DNA from: Gemmiger formicilis
GTDB taxonomy: Bacteria > Bacillota > Clostridia > Oscillospirales > Ruminococcaceae
Direction: 5' to 3'
Assembly: GCF_018784445.1 (NCBI RefSeq)
Contig: NZ_WQOH01000004.1
Location: forward strand, 124,001 to 188,000
Length of the DNA: 64,000 bases
In this document: positions 43,090-51,397 of the stretch, one piece after another
How positions within the stretch are numbered: position 1 is the stretch's first letter
How the letters are laid out: every line of letters starts with the position of its first letter
The notes under the pieces: model-generated
The model's database searches: none
Told to the model about the DNA's origin: nothing
What the model saw: only the letters and a program-made list of their open reading frames with translations
Made by a program: the position numbers and the translations under genes

Positions 43090-44379
43090 TTACTCCACGG
43101 CGGCAAAGGCCTGATCAAGATCAGCGATGATATCGTCGACGTGCTCGGTGCCGATGGACAGGCGGATTGTGTTCTCCTGGATGCCGACGTCAGCCAGCTC
43201 CTCGGGGGAAAGCTGGGCGTGGGTGGTGGTGGCCGGGTGGATGACCAGGCTCTTCACGTCGGCAACGTTGGCCAGCAGAGAGAAGATCTGCAGATGGTCG
43301 ATGAATTCAAAGGCTTCCTTCTGGCCGCCCTTGATGTTGAAGGTGAAGATGGACGCACCGCCATTGGGGAAGTACTTCTCATACAGGGCGTGGTCGGGGT
43401 GGTCAGGCAGGCTGGGGTGGTTGACCTTCTCCACCTTGGGGTGATGGGTCAGGTACTCCACGACCTTCTTGGTGTTCTCGACGTGGCGGTCCAGGCGCAG
43501 GGAGAGCGTCTCGGTGCCCTGCAGCAGTAGGAACGCGTTGAACGGGCTGATGCAGGCGCCGGTGTCACGCAGGATGATAGCGCGGATATAGGTCACGAAC
43601 GCGGCGGGACCGGCAGCATCCACGAAGCTGACGCCGTGGTAGCTGGGGTTGGGGTCAGCAAACGCGGGGAACTTGCCGCTGGCCTTCCAGTCGAACTTGC
43701 CGGAATCGACGATGACACCGCCCAGCGTGGTGCCGTGGCCGCCGATGAACTTGGTGGCAGAGTGGACAACGATGTCCGCGCCGTGCTCGATCGGACGGAT
43801 CAGGTACGGAGTGCCGAAGGTGTTGTCGATGACCAGCGGGATGTTGTGCTTGTGGGCAATCTCGGCGATGGCGTCGATGTCGGGAATGTCAGAGTTGGGG
43901 TTACCCAGCGTCTCCAGATAGATGGCGCGGGTGTTCTCCTTGACAGCGCCTTCGACCTCGGCCAGGTCATGGGCGTTGACGAAGGTCGTCTCAACGCCGA
44001 AGGCAGGCAGGGTGTGCTCCAACAGATTGGAGGTGCCGCCGTAGATGGTCTTTTGGGCGACGATATGGCCGCCGTTCTGGGCCAGCGCCTGGATGGTGTA
44101 GTTGATGGCAGCTGCACCGGAGGCAACGGCCAGGGCAGCAACGCCGCCCTCAAGAGCGGCAATGCGTTTCTCAAAGACATCCTCGGTGGTGTTGGTCAGG
44201 CGGCCGTAGATGTTGCCGGCATCGCGCAGGCCGAAACGGTCAGCGGCGTGCTGGGCGTTGTGGAAAACGTAGGAAGTGGTCTGGTAGATAGGCACGGCGC
44301 GGGAATCGGTGACAGGGTCAGCCTGCTCCTGGCCGACGTGCAGCTGAAGGGTCTCAAAATGCAGTTTACGCTCGCTCAT
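43090..44379 (-). CDS. metY: O-acetylhomoserine aminocarboxypropyltransferase / sulfhydrylase
   Basis: A 429-aa Cys/Met-metabolism PLP enzyme (gamma family). The length, [44 protein letters not shown] (phosphate loop), [18 protein letters not shown] and the PLP lysine at about 208 in [12 protein letters not shown] identify MetY, which makes homocysteine (or cysteine analogues) from O-acetylhomoserine and sulfide. It is preceded by a 250-nt leader with a short ORF and a terminator/antiterminator pair. cysK and an Rrf2 regulator lie 2-3 kb away. Confidence 0.93.
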   Translation of the reverse strand: MSERKLHFETLQLHVGQEQADPVTDSRAVPIYQTTSYVFHNAQHAADRFGLRDAGNIYGRLTNTTEDVFEKRIAALEGGVAALAVASGAAAINYTIQALAQNGGHIVAQKTIYGGTSNLLEHTLPAFGVETTFVNAHDLAEVEGAVKENTRAIYLETLGNPNSDIPDIDAIAEIAHKHNIPLVIDNTFGTPYLIRPIEHGADIVVHSATKFIGGHGTTLGGVIVDSGKFDWKASGKFPAFADPNPSYHGVSFVDAAGPAAFVTYIRAIILRDTGACISPFNAFLLLQGTETLSLRLDRHVENTKKVVEYLTHHPKVEKVNHPSLPDHPDHALYEKYFPNGGASIFTFNIKGGQKEAFEFIDHLQIFSLLANVADVKSLVIHPATTTHAQLSPEELADVGIQENTIRLSIGTEHVDDIIADLDQAFAAVE

Positions 44380-44423
44380 GATAAAATCCTCATTTCTGTT
44401 TTTATTCTTTAAGTTGTTGACGC

Positions 44424-44463
44424 AAAAGAAAAGCCGGGGGTCGTACAGTTACAACTCCCGGGC
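44424..44463 (-). terminator. Terminator hairpin inside the metY leader (candidate attenuator)
   Basis: On the minus strand GCC-(C)-GGG-A-GTTGT pairs with ACGAC-C-CCC-GGC (44433-44463), followed by TTTTCTTTT, 45 bases before the metY ATG. The 5' arm (44453-44462) is also perfectly complementary over ten bases to 44533-44542 inside the leader ORF, an alternative antiterminator pairing. Confidence 0.65.
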
Positions 44464-44488
44464 AGAAAATACAGTGCGGCGCGAAATT

Positions 44489-44599
44489 TTACAGGCAATG
44501 CAAAGCAAGCCCACGCGCCCGGACGTTTTCCACCCGGGAGTTAGGCATTCGGCCACAGCGGAAATTCTGACGCAGCAGACTGCCGAATACATGGGCCAT
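44489..44599 (-). CDS. 36-aa leader peptide upstream of metY
   Basis: A short ORF starting MAHVFGSLLRQNFRCGRMPN and ending ALHCL, with an AAAGGAGGTG ribosome site eight bases before the ATG, a better site than most genes here. It begins about 55 nt after the predicted transcription start. It holds two Cys codons (15, 35) and Met 18. Codons 20-23 contain one arm of the antiterminator pairing. No similarity to a known protein is recognised; a regulatory leader peptide is the best explanation. Confidence 0.6.
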   Translation of the reverse strand: MAHVFGSLLRQNFRCGRMPNSRVENVRARGLALHCL

Positions 44600-44630
44600 A
44601 TGCTTTGCACCTCCTTTGAATTTACTAAAT

Positions 44631-44691
44631 AACCTATAAATTCCGTAGGTTTGTCTGTATTATAATACGGATAAACCGATATGTCAATAGG
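44631..44691 (-). promoter_or_regulatory. metY promoter with dyad operator
   Basis: Minus strand TTGACA (44682-44687), 17-bp spacer, TATAAT (44659-44664). A dyad AACCTA-N9-TAGGTT (44631-44651) covers the start point and a CCTATT half-site overlaps the upstream edge of the -35. The same CCTATT half-site occurs at the cysK and rrf2 promoters. Confidence 0.75.
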
Positions 44692-44716
44692 AAAAAGGGA
44701 AATTTATAAATTCCTA

Positions 44717-44865
44717 AGCCTTCCCCCTTTGGGGGAAGGTGGCCCCGCAGGGCCAGATGAGGGGCGCGTGTGCGGCGTCAACCCATAAACGGGTCATGGC
44801 GGCGAGGAGGCCCCTCATCAGTCAGCGGTCGGGGCCGCTGACAGCTTCCCCCTTGGGGGAAGCCT
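44717..44865. repeat. Family B multi-stem element
   Basis: Outer hairpin CCTTCCCCC / GGGGGAAGG, GGCCc-gcag-GGCC, central ATGAGGGGCG ... GCCCCTCAT stem around AACCCATAAACGGGT, then GTCAGCGG-tcgggg-CCGCTGAC and CTTCCCCC / GGGGGAAG. Between mnmA and the metY leader. Confidence 0.75.
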
Positions 44866-44871
44866 CGCTCT

Positions 44872-45951
44872 TTACAAAATCGTCCCCCCGCCGACGACCA
44901 CATCCCCGTCATACAGTACCACCGACTGGCCGCGGGTGATGGCGCGCTGGGGTTCGTCAAAGACGACCTTGACCAGGCCGTTGTCCAGCGGGTAGACCGT
45001 GGCAGGCTGCTCCACCTGGCGGTAGCGGGCCTTGGCCTTTACCCGCATCGGCGCGGTCAGCTCGGGAATCGAGATCCAGTTGAAATCGTCGGCGATCAGC
45101 GTTGTGGTGAACAGCGCGCTCTCGGGGCCGACGGTGACAGTGTTCTTCTCCATGTCCTTGCCGCAGACGTAGACCGGTGCACCCAGCGCCAGCCCCAGAC
45201 CCTTGCGCTGGCCGTTGGTGTAGCGCACCGCGCCGTGGTGGCGGCCCACGACCTTGCCGTTCCTGTCAATAAAATCGCCGTCCGGGTAATATTTGCCGGT
45301 GTAGCGCTCCATAAAGCCGACGTAATCGCCATCGGGTACAAAGCAGATATCCTGGCTGTCATGCTTGCGGGCGTTGCAAAAGCCCTGCTCCTCGGCAATT
45401 TTGCGGATGGAGGGCTTGTCCATGCCGCCCAGCGGGAACTTGGTGTGGGCCAGCTGATCCTGCGTCAGTACGTACAGAACGTAGCTCTGGTCCTTGTCGG
45501 CGTACAGGGCCTTTTTCAGCAGCCAGCGGCCGGTGTCAGGGTCTTGCTCTATGCGGGCATAGTGGCCGGTCACAACGTAATCCAGGCCGTTCTCCCGCGC
45601 AAAGTCCAGCATCTTGTCAAACTTCATCGTGCGGTTGCAGTCGATGCAAGGGTTCGGCGTGCCGCCTGCCTCGTAGGTGGCAATGAACTTGCCGATGACC
45701 TTCTCGCGAAATTCCTCAGTATAGTTCACGACCTGGAAGGGAATGTCCAGCTGGAATGCCACATCGGCGGCATCCTCCACATCCTGGGCTGAGCAGCAGG
45801 TGTGGAAGCCGCTCTGGCCCAAATCTTCATTCTGGTACAGCCGCATGGTCGCGCCCATGCAGCGGTAACCCGCCTTTTTCATCAGGTAAGCGGCAACCGT
45901 GCTGTCCACGCCGCCGCTCATCGCAATCAGCGCACCGGGGGTAGTAGTCAT
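44872..45951 (-). CDS. mnmA: tRNA-specific 2-thiouridylase
   Basis: A 359-aa enzyme installing the 2-thio group on U34 of tRNA Lys/Glu/Gln. The PP-loop SGGVDST is at 12-18; catalytic cysteines lie in GTPNPCIDCNRTMKF (about 100) and HDSQDICFVPDGDY (about 195), the two that form the disulfide/persulfide. RHHGAVRYTNGQRKGLG marks the C-terminal beta-barrel start. ATG 45951 follows AAGGAGG. The leader between its promoter and start contains a strong terminator hairpin. Confidence 0.95.
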   Translation of the reverse strand: MTTTPGALIAMSGGVDSTVAAYLMKKAGYRCMGATMRLYQNEDLGQSGFHTCCSAQDVEDAADVAFQLDIPFQVVNYTEEFREKVIGKFIATYEAGGTPNPCIDCNRTMKFDKMLDFARENGLDYVVTGHYARIEQDPDTGRWLLKKALYADKDQSYVLYVLTQDQLAHTKFPLGGMDKPSIRKIAEEQGFCNARKHDSQDICFVPDGDYVGFMERYTGKYYPDGDFIDRNGKVVGRHHGAVRYTNGQRKGLGLALGAPVYVCGKDMEKNTVTVGPESALFTTTLIADDFNWISIPELTAPMRVKAKARYRQVEQPATVYPLDNGLVKVVFDEPQRAITRGQSVVLYDGDVVVGGGTIL

Positions 45952-45968
45952 GGAAAACCTCCTTGTAT

Positions 45969-46000
45969 AAAAAATGTGCAGCACAAAACCGTGCTGCACA
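45969..46000 (-). terminator. Intrinsic terminator within the mnmA leader
   Basis: Perfect 10-bp stem TGTGCAGCAC-aaaacc-GTGCTGCACA (45975-46000); on the minus strand it is followed by TTTTTTATA, 18 bases before the mnmA start and downstream of the mnmA promoter. No other promoter is seen between it and the gene. Confidence 0.7.
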
Positions 46001-46015
46001 TTGAAAATTGTTGAG

Positions 46016-46104
46016 TTGTAGGGGCGGGGCATACTCCGCCCGCGGCCTTGCTCTGACAGAGCATTGCCGGGAAAGCTGAGGGCCGAACCTGTCCGGCCCC
46101 TGCG
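46016..46104. repeat. Family A double-hairpin element in the mnmA leader
   Basis: TTGTAGGGGCGGGGCATACT at the left (palindrome GGCGGGGCATACTCCGCC), right palindrome GGGCCGAACCTGTCCGGCCC with CCTGC end; interior hairpin TTGCTCTGACAGAGCA. Confidence 0.7.
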
Positions 46105-46133
46105 GCCTCCACTTTGTATGCAACAGTACCCCT

Positions 46134-46162
46134 ATTATAGCAAAGGTTTCCTGTTATTGCAA
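46134..46162 (-). promoter_or_regulatory. mnmA promoter
   Basis: Minus strand TTGCAA (46157-46162), 17-bp spacer, TATAAT (46134-46139). The -35 abuts the stop codon of cysK. Confidence 0.75.
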
Positions 46163-47095
46163 TCAGTCCGCGAACAGCGGGGTGGACAGATAGCGGTCGC
46201 CGGTGTCGGGCAGCAGCGCCACGATGGTCTTGCCCTTGTTCTCGGGGCGCTTGGCCAGCTGGATGGCAGCCCACAGCGCAGCGCCGGAGGAAATACCTAC
46301 CAGCACGCCCTCCTTGTGGCCGACCAGCTTGCCGGTGGCAAAGGCGTCCTCGTTGGCAACGGGGATGACTTCGTCGTAAACCTTGGTGTTCAGCACGTCA
46401 GGTACAAAGCCGGCACCGATGCCCTGAATCTTGTGCGCACCGGCGGTGCCCTTGCTCAGCACAGGGGAGGTGGCAGGCTCGACGGCCACGATCTTGACGG
46501 CGGGGTTCTGGCTCTTCAGGTACTCGCCAACGCCGGTCACGGTGCCGCCGGTGCCGACACCTGCAACAAAGATATCGACCTTGCCGTCGGTGTCCTCCCA
46601 GATCTCGGGGCCGGTGGTGCGCTTGTGGGCGTCGGGGTTGGCCGGGTTCACAAACTGGCCGGGCACAAAGCTGTTGGGAATCTCCTTCGCCAGCTCGTCA
46701 GCCTTGGCGATCGCGCCCTTCATGCCCTTGGAGCCGTCGGTCAGCACCAGCTCGGCACCGTAGGCCTTCATCAGCTGGCGGCGCTCTACGCTCATCGTCT
46801 CAGGCATGACGATGATGATGCGGTAGCCGCGGGCGGCGGCGACGGATGCCAAGCCGATGCCGGTGTTGCCGGAGGTCGGCTCAATGATGACGGAACCGGG
46901 CTTCAGTTTGCCGGTGGCCTCGGCGTCATCGATCATCGCCTTGGCAATGCGGTCCTTGACGGAACCGGCGGGGTTGAAATATTCCAGCTTGGCCAGGATC
47001 TTGGCGTCCAGTCCTTCGGTGGCTTCAATGTGGGTGAGTTCCAGCAGGGGGGTGCGGCCGATCAGCTGGTCAGCGGAAGTATAAATCTTGCTCAT
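46163..47095 (-). CDS. cysK: Cysteine synthase (O-acetylserine sulfhydrylase)
   Basis: A 310-aa beta-family PLP enzyme forming L-cysteine from O-acetylserine and sulfide. [28 protein letters not shown] with PLP lysine 47, [11 protein letters not shown], the [15 protein letters not shown] phosphate loop and SSGAALWAA are all standard. ATG 47095 follows GATGGAGG. It is transcribed divergently from the Rrf2-type regulator; a 125-nt leader and CCTAT half-sites at its promoter suggest control by that regulator. Confidence 0.95.
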   Translation of the reverse strand: MSKIYTSADQLIGRTPLLELTHIEATEGLDAKILAKLEYFNPAGSVKDRIAKAMIDDAEATGKLKPGSVIIEPTSGNTGIGLASVAAARGYRIIIVMPETMSVERRQLMKAYGAELVLTDGSKGMKGAIAKADELAKEIPNSFVPGQFVNPANPDAHKRTTGPEIWEDTDGKVDIFVAGVGTGGTVTGVGEYLKSQNPAVKIVAVEPATSPVLSKGTAGAHKIQGIGAGFVPDVLNTKVYDEVIPVANEDAFATGKLVGHKEGVLVGISSGAALWAAIQLAKRPENKGKTIVALLPDTGDRYLSTPLFAD

Positions 47096-47226
47096 GGTAG
47101 TTTCCTCCATCGTCATTTCTGTTTATTTACAATGTTACGGTTTTTACAGCGTGTGACGGCGACATCGCGCGTATGGTGCAAATCCCTTTCACATATCAAT
47201 TCATACCTTTCTTATAGGTTGATAGG

Positions 47227-47259
47227 ATTGTACAACATATTTTCCCATTTGTCAATAGG
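47227..47259 (-). promoter_or_regulatory. cysK promoter with CCTATT half-sites
   Basis: Minus strand TTGACA (47250-47255), 17-bp spacer, TACAAT (47227-47232). CCTATT overlaps the -35 upstream edge exactly as at metY, another CCTAT lies eight bases further upstream and two more follow the -10. Confidence 0.75.
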
Positions 47260-47299
47260 GAAATAGGGAATTTTGGCAACTTTTTTTGCGGCAAAGGGG

Positions 47300-47331
47300 T
47301 TGCTATCCTATTTACCAACTTGTATAATAGG
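47300..47331 (+). promoter_or_regulatory. Promoter and autoregulatory dyad of the Rrf2-type gene
   Basis: TTGCTA (47300-47305), 17-bp spacer, TATAAT (47323-47328). CCTATT (47307-47312) and AATAGG (47326-47331) form an inverted repeat over spacer and -10. Confidence 0.7.
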
Positions 47332-47360
47332 AAATAAGAAAACGAAGGAGCAAAAACCAA

Positions 47361-47792
47361 ATGATGATTTCAACGAAAGGCCGTTATGCGTTGCGGGTCA
47401 TGATCGACATTGCCGAGAACCAGCACGACAGCTACATCCCCCTAAAAGAAATTGCCGCTCGGCAGGAAATTTCGGAAAAATACCTGGAGGCCATCGTCAA
47501 AAGTCTGGTCAAAGCGCGTTATCTGACCGGCCTGCGGGGCAAGTCCGGCGGCTACCGCCTGACCAAAACGCCCGGGGAATACACGGTGGGGAATATTTTG
47601 CGCCTGACCGAAGGGAGCCTGGCCCCGGTGGCGTGTTTAGGACAGAACCCGGTGGAGTGCCCCCGCATGGTGGAATGCCGCACCCTACCCATGTGGCGCA
47701 AGCTGAACACGATGATCAACGACTACTTCGACGGCATCACCCTAGCCGACTTGGTCAACACCGCCCAGCCGGGGAATGATTATGTGATTTAA
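47361..47792 (+). CDS. Rrf2 family transcriptional regulator with three-cysteine cluster site (IscR/CymR-like)
   Basis: A 143-aa winged-helix protein. MISTKGRYALRVMIDIAEN and YLEAIVKSLVKARYLTGLRGKSGGYRL are classic Rrf2 sequence. Cys 92, 100 and 106 (ACLGQNPVEC, MVEC) parallel the IscR cluster ligands 92/98/104, so an iron-sulfur cluster is plausible; CymR-type members instead act with CysK. Divergent from cysK with operator-like dyads at its own promoter and at cysK and metY, so it probably controls sulfur assimilation. ATG 47361 or 47364 after GAAGGAG. Confidence 0.85.
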   Translation: MMISTKGRYALRVMIDIAENQHDSYIPLKEIAARQEISEKYLEAIVKSLVKARYLTGLRGKSGGYRLTKTPGEYTVGNILRLTEGSLAPVACLGQNPVECPRMVECRTLPMWRKLNTMINDYFDGITLADLVNTAQPGNDYVI

Positions 47793-47836
47793 AAAAAGGA
47801 GTTATACCCGGCGCATGGGTATAACTCCTCTTTTTT
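47791..47836. terminator. Bidirectional terminator between the Rrf2-type gene and gltX
   Basis: Perfect 13-bp stem AGGAGTTATACCC / GGGTATAACTCCT (47797-47809, 47817-47829), flanked by an A7 run on the left and CTTTTTT on the right. Confidence 0.92.
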
Positions 47837-47872
47837 ATTGCATCGCCGGGGCAAGGGGAAACTACTGTTCAT

Positions 47873-49315
47873 TTACAGCTTTCCCAGTGCGTCCTTCACG
47901 CGGTTGAGGGTTTCCTCTTTGCCCATCATGGCGGCCAAATCGGTGCCGCCGCCCGGGGTGCGGGCCTTGCCGGACAGGGCAATGCCCAACGGGAACAGCA
48001 GCCAGCCGTTCTTCTTCTCCATCTGCTCGGCCAGCGTCTTGCAGGCCTCAAAGATCGCGTCGCGGGTCCAGTCGGTCTGGGCCTCCAGCACCGGCAGCAG
48101 GGCGGTCAGGGCCTCTTTGGCGGACTCGGGGGTCGTTTTCTGCTTCTTGTTGCGGTACATCTCGGCATCGATCGGCAGCACGGCATCAAAGAAATCGAGC
48201 TGCGGCGGGATATCCTCCAGCACCTCGCAGCGGGGCTGCAAATTGGCGCAGAGCAGGTCGCGGTCGATGTCGCAGTGGACGGCGCTGTCGATGAACGGGT
48301 CGGCCAGACGGCGGAACTCCTCGGCCGGCAGAGCGCGGATGTAGGCGGCGTTGATGGCGCGCAGCTTCAGCGGGTCAAAGATGGCGGGGGACTTCGAGAT
48401 GCGGGACGGATCCCAGATCTTGATCATTTCATCCAGGCTGAAGATCTCCTGCTCGCCCTCGGGTGCCCAGCCCAGCAACAGCAGATAATTCAGCACGGCG
48501 GCGGGCAGGTAGCCCTTCGCCACCAGGTCCTGATAGCTGGCGTCGCCGTTGCGCTTGCTCAGCTTGTTCTGTGCATCCTTCATAACGGGCGGGCAGTGGA
48601 TGTAAACCGGTTTTTCCCAGCCGAAAGCGTCATACAAAAGGTTATACTTCGGCGTCGAGGACAGATACTCGCTGCCGCGGATGACGTGGGTGATGCCCAT
48701 GAGGTGGTCGTCCACGACATTGGCAAAGTTGTAGGTGGGCATACCGTCGGTCTTGATCAGAATCTGGTCGTCCAGCTCCTTGACATCGACCTCGATGTGG
48801 CCATAGACAACATCGTCAAAGCCCGCCATGCCGCTCTCGGGAATTTTCTGGCGGATGACATACGGCTCCCCGGCGGCCAGCTTGGCGGCGACCTCCTCGG
48901 CGCTCAGGTTGCGGCAATGCCCGTCATAGTGGGTCATCTCGCCGGCGGCGCGCTGGGCCTCGTGCATCTCATTCAGGCGCTCCTCGGTGCAGAAGCAGTA
49001 GTACGCTTTGCCGGCCTTGACCAGCTGCTCGGCATATTGCTTGAACATGCCCATGCGCTCGCTCTGGACATAGGGGCCGACAGGGCCGCCGATGTCGGGG
49101 CCCTCGTCCCAGGTCAGGCCGGTGGCCTTCAGCGTGTTGTAGATAATGTCGGTGGCGCCCTCGACCAGACGGCCCTGATCGGTGTCCTCAATGCGCAGGA
49201 TAAAGGTGCCGCCGTTGTGGCGCGCTTGCAGATAGGTATACAGTGCGGTGCGCAGGTTGCCTACATGCATATAGCCTGTGGGGGACGGCGCAAAGCGAGT
49301 GCGGACGGTAGACAT
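47873..49315 (-). CDS. gltX: Glutamyl-tRNA synthetase
   Basis: A 480-aa class I synthetase. The HIGH-type motif APSPTGYMHVGN (9-20), RIEDTDQGRLVEG, the GYLPAAVLNYLLLLGW connective segment and the KMSKS-type KLSKR at about 251 give full family coverage. It charges tRNA Glu; organisms of this lineage usually also charge tRNA Gln this way and use amidation, which cannot be tested in this window. Monocistronic with its own strong promoter. Confidence 0.96.
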   Translation of the reverse strand: MSTVRTRFAPSPTGYMHVGNLRTALYTYLQARHNGGTFILRIEDTDQGRLVEGATDIIYNTLKATGLTWDEGPDIGGPVGPYVQSERMGMFKQYAEQLVKAGKAYYCFCTEERLNEMHEAQRAAGEMTHYDGHCRNLSAEEVAAKLAAGEPYVIRQKIPESGMAGFDDVVYGHIEVDVKELDDQILIKTDGMPTYNFANVVDDHLMGITHVIRGSEYLSSTPKYNLLYDAFGWEKPVYIHCPPVMKDAQNKLSKRNGDASYQDLVAKGYLPAAVLNYLLLLGWAPEGEQEIFSLDEMIKIWDPSRISKSPAIFDPLKLRAINAAYIRALPAEEFRRLADPFIDSAVHCDIDRDLLCANLQPRCEVLEDIPPQLDFFDAVLPIDAEMYRNKKQKTTPESAKEALTALLPVLEAQTDWTRDAIFEACKTLAEQMEKKNGWLLFPLGIALSGKARTPGGGTDLAAMMGKEETLNRVKDALGKL

Positions 49316-49386
49316 AGTTATTACCCCTTTTTATAGATAAAAGATAATAGATAATACATAAGGTGCGGGCACAGCCCGCCAGAATT

Positions 49387-49416
49387 ATTATAAAACGCAG
49401 AGCTATGAGATGTCAA
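49387..49416 (-). promoter_or_regulatory. gltX promoter
   Basis: Minus strand TTGACA (49411-49416), 18-bp spacer, TATAAT (49387-49392), about 70 bases before the start codon. Confidence 0.75.
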
Positions 49417-49430
49417 CGGGAAAACACACC

Positions 49431-49517
49431 GTAGGGGCCGGGCATGCCCGGCCCGCAGCCGAAAGGCAGGAGCGCATTTGCGGGAAAGTTGAGGGCCGGA
49501 CATGTCCGGCCCCTACA
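49431..49517. repeat. Family A double-hairpin element (clean copy)
   Basis: GTAGGGGCCGGGCATGCCCG at the left end, a 40-base interior with GCGCATTTGCG-type pairing, and the right palindrome GGGCCGGACATGTCCGGCCC ending CCCTACA. The two ends are inverted repeats of each other, so the unit has MITE-like symmetry. It lies upstream of the gltX promoter and downstream of hflX. Confidence 0.8.
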
Positions 49518-49523
49518 GAACGA

Positions 49524-50813
49524 TTAAAGCAGGTATTCCTCAAACCTATGCAAATCGTCGATTTTTACGGTGGCGCGGTAAAAAACGCCCTCCTCGCGGT
49601 ATTCCTCCTCGGCGACGCTGCCGCGGCTGCGCAAGATATCGGCCAAGGCCAGCTTGTCATAGGGCAGCACGACCTCAATGGTGCGGACGCGGTGGTTCAG
49701 CACCTCGTCGATCTTCGCCAGCAGCGCGTCCAGGCCATAGCCGGTCTTGGCGCTGGTCAAGAGGATATCCGGGTCAAAGGCCACGGCATTGGCGACGTCG
49801 CACTTGTTGTAGACCACCAGCTGGGGGATGCCATCGCAGTTGAGGCTGCCCAAAACTTCATCGGTCACGGCCAGCTGTTCGGCGGCCTGGGCGTCGCCCG
49901 CGTCGGCGACCTTGATGATGACATCGGCGAACGCGGCTTCCTCCAGCGTTGATTTGAACGCCTCCACCAGATGGTGCGGCAGGCGGCTGACGAAACCGAC
50001 CGTGTCCACCAGGATGATTTGCAGCCCGCTGGGCAGCACCAGCTTGCGGGCTGTGGGGTCCAGCGTGGCAAACAGCATATCGGCCTCAAAGATCTGCTCG
50101 CCGCACAGGGCGTTCAGCAAACTCGACTTGCCCACGTTTGTGTAGCCGACCAGCGCCACCACCGGCACGTTGTTTTTCTGCCGTGCCCGGCGGGTCTCGC
50201 CGCGGCGCTTTTCCAGCTCTTTCAGGCGGCCTTCCAGATGCTCAATGCGGTGGTGCAGGTGGCGGCGATCCAGCTCCAGCTTTGTCTCACCGGCACCGCG
50301 GCGGGCACCGCCGCCGCCCCCGCCGCCGCCGCCCTGGCGGCTCAAACTCTCGCCCAGGCCCTGCAGGCGCGGCAGCTGGTAGCGCAGTGTGGCAAGTTCG
50401 GTCTGCAATTTGCCCTCGTTCGTGGTAGCGCGGGCGCGGAAAATTTCGAGGATCAGCATCGTGCGGTCCAGCACTTCGACTTGCAGTGCCGCCGACAGAT
50501 TGCGGATCTGGCTGCCGGTCAGCTCGCCGTCAAAAATCGCGGCGGCTGCGTTTACGTTCTGGCAGACAAGCCGCGCCTCGGCGACCTTGCCCTCGCCCAG
50601 CAGCGTGGCGGCCTCGGGGGTCGAGCGTTTCTGCACCACCTCGGCCACGGCGTCCATACCGTTGGCGTCGGCCAGCGCCCGCAGCTCGTCCAGGCTGCGG
50701 GTTATATCGTACTTGCCCTGGTCCAACGCCAGCAGCACTACCGGCAGTTTCTCGGCGTCGGTGGTTTTCTGGGCAGTGGTGCCAAAGTCTAATTCAGTCG
50801 TGTTATCGCTCAT
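49524..50813 (-). CDS. hflX: Ribosome-associated GTPase HflX
   Basis: A 429-aa protein with the HflX N-terminal domain (LDELRALADANGMDAVAEVVQKR, IFDGELTGSQIRNLS), a linker with nine consecutive glycines at about 161-170, GAGETKLELDRR, and a GTPase domain with P-loop GYTNVGKSSL near 221, DTVGF (G3) and NKCD (G4). HflX splits stalled or hibernating 70S ribosomes under stress. The glycine run is encoded by a GGC/GGG-rich tract prone to slippage. It is the last gene of the operon containing GNAT, MOP flippase and glycan genes. Confidence 0.93.
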   Translation of the reverse strand: MSDNTTELDFGTTAQKTTDAEKLPVVLLALDQGKYDITRSLDELRALADANGMDAVAEVVQKRSTPEAATLLGEGKVAEARLVCQNVNAAAAIFDGELTGSQIRNLSAALQVEVLDRTMLILEIFRARATTNEGKLQTELATLRYQLPRLQGLGESLSRQGGGGGGGGGARRGAGETKLELDRRHLHHRIEHLEGRLKELEKRRGETRRARQKNNVPVVALVGYTNVGKSSLLNALCGEQIFEADMLFATLDPTARKLVLPSGLQIILVDTVGFVSRLPHHLVEAFKSTLEEAAFADVIIKVADAGDAQAAEQLAVTDEVLGSLNCDGIPQLVVYNKCDVANAVAFDPDILLTSAKTGYGLDALLAKIDEVLNHRVRTIEVVLPYDKLALADILRSRGSVAEEEYREEGVFYRATVKIDDLHRFEEYLL

Positions 50814-51388
50814 AATTCCTCTTTCAAAAGATGGTACGCACGGCAGGGGACCGGCGTGCCGTCAAACTTGCGGTCGGTCACGTCATGGTCGTAGACAAAG
50901 CCCGCCTTCTCCAAAACGGCGGCGCTGGCAATGTTCTCGTTGGCGTGTACGGCGGCCAGCCAGTCAGCCCCCACCGTGTCAAACCAGTAGTCCCGCACAG
51001 CGCACAGGGCCTCGGTCATGTAGCCCTTGTTCCACCACTTGCGGCCCAGCGCGTAGCCGACCTCCCAGGGGGCGCCCAGGCGCTCGGTGTTCAGGTGCCA
51101 GCCGGTTTTCAACATCGGGGCAGGGCACAGGCTGATGGTCCCCATCAGCACCTCCGAATGCTTGTCGGTGATGCCCCACTGGTAAAACTTCGGGTCGTTG
51201 TAGTGTTTTTCCCACTCATTCAGCGTTTCGGCAGTCTCGCCCCAGCTGCGGTGGGCGTTCCAGCGCAGATACTTCGTCACCTGCTTGTCGCGGGCCCAGT
51301 TGTTGTACATCATTTCGCTGTCATCGATGGAAAGCTGCCGCAAAACTAAACGTTCCGTCGTCAATTCCTGTGTGCCGCAATGTTTCAT
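50810..51388 (-). CDS. GNAT family N-acetyltransferase
   Basis: A 192-aa GNAT of the RimJ/RimL-like group: TERLVLRQLSIDDSEMMYNNWARD at the N terminus, the acetyl-CoA region WEVGYALGRKWWNKGYMTEAL near 105-125 and ENIASAAVLEKAGF near 155. The substrate is unknown; a protein, an antibiotic-like amine or an amino sugar are possible. It overlaps hflX by four bases and follows the flippase gene by nine bases. Confidence 0.85.
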   Translation of the reverse strand: MKHCGTQELTTERLVLRQLSIDDSEMMYNNWARDKQVTKYLRWNAHRSWGETAETLNEWEKHYNDPKFYQWGITDKHSEVLMGTISLCPAPMLKTGWHLNTERLGAPWEVGYALGRKWWNKGYMTEALCAVRDYWFDTVGADWLAAVHANENIASAAVLEKAGFVYDHDVTDRKFDGTPVPCRAYHLLKEEL

Positions 51389-51397
51389 GGTTTCGCC

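Noticed and set aside
44380-44660. SAM-I riboswitch or T-box in the metY leader
   Set aside because: No SAM-I core (AGAGAGGTGGAGGG-type) and no T-box sequence (TGGNACCGCG) or specifier arrangement was found.
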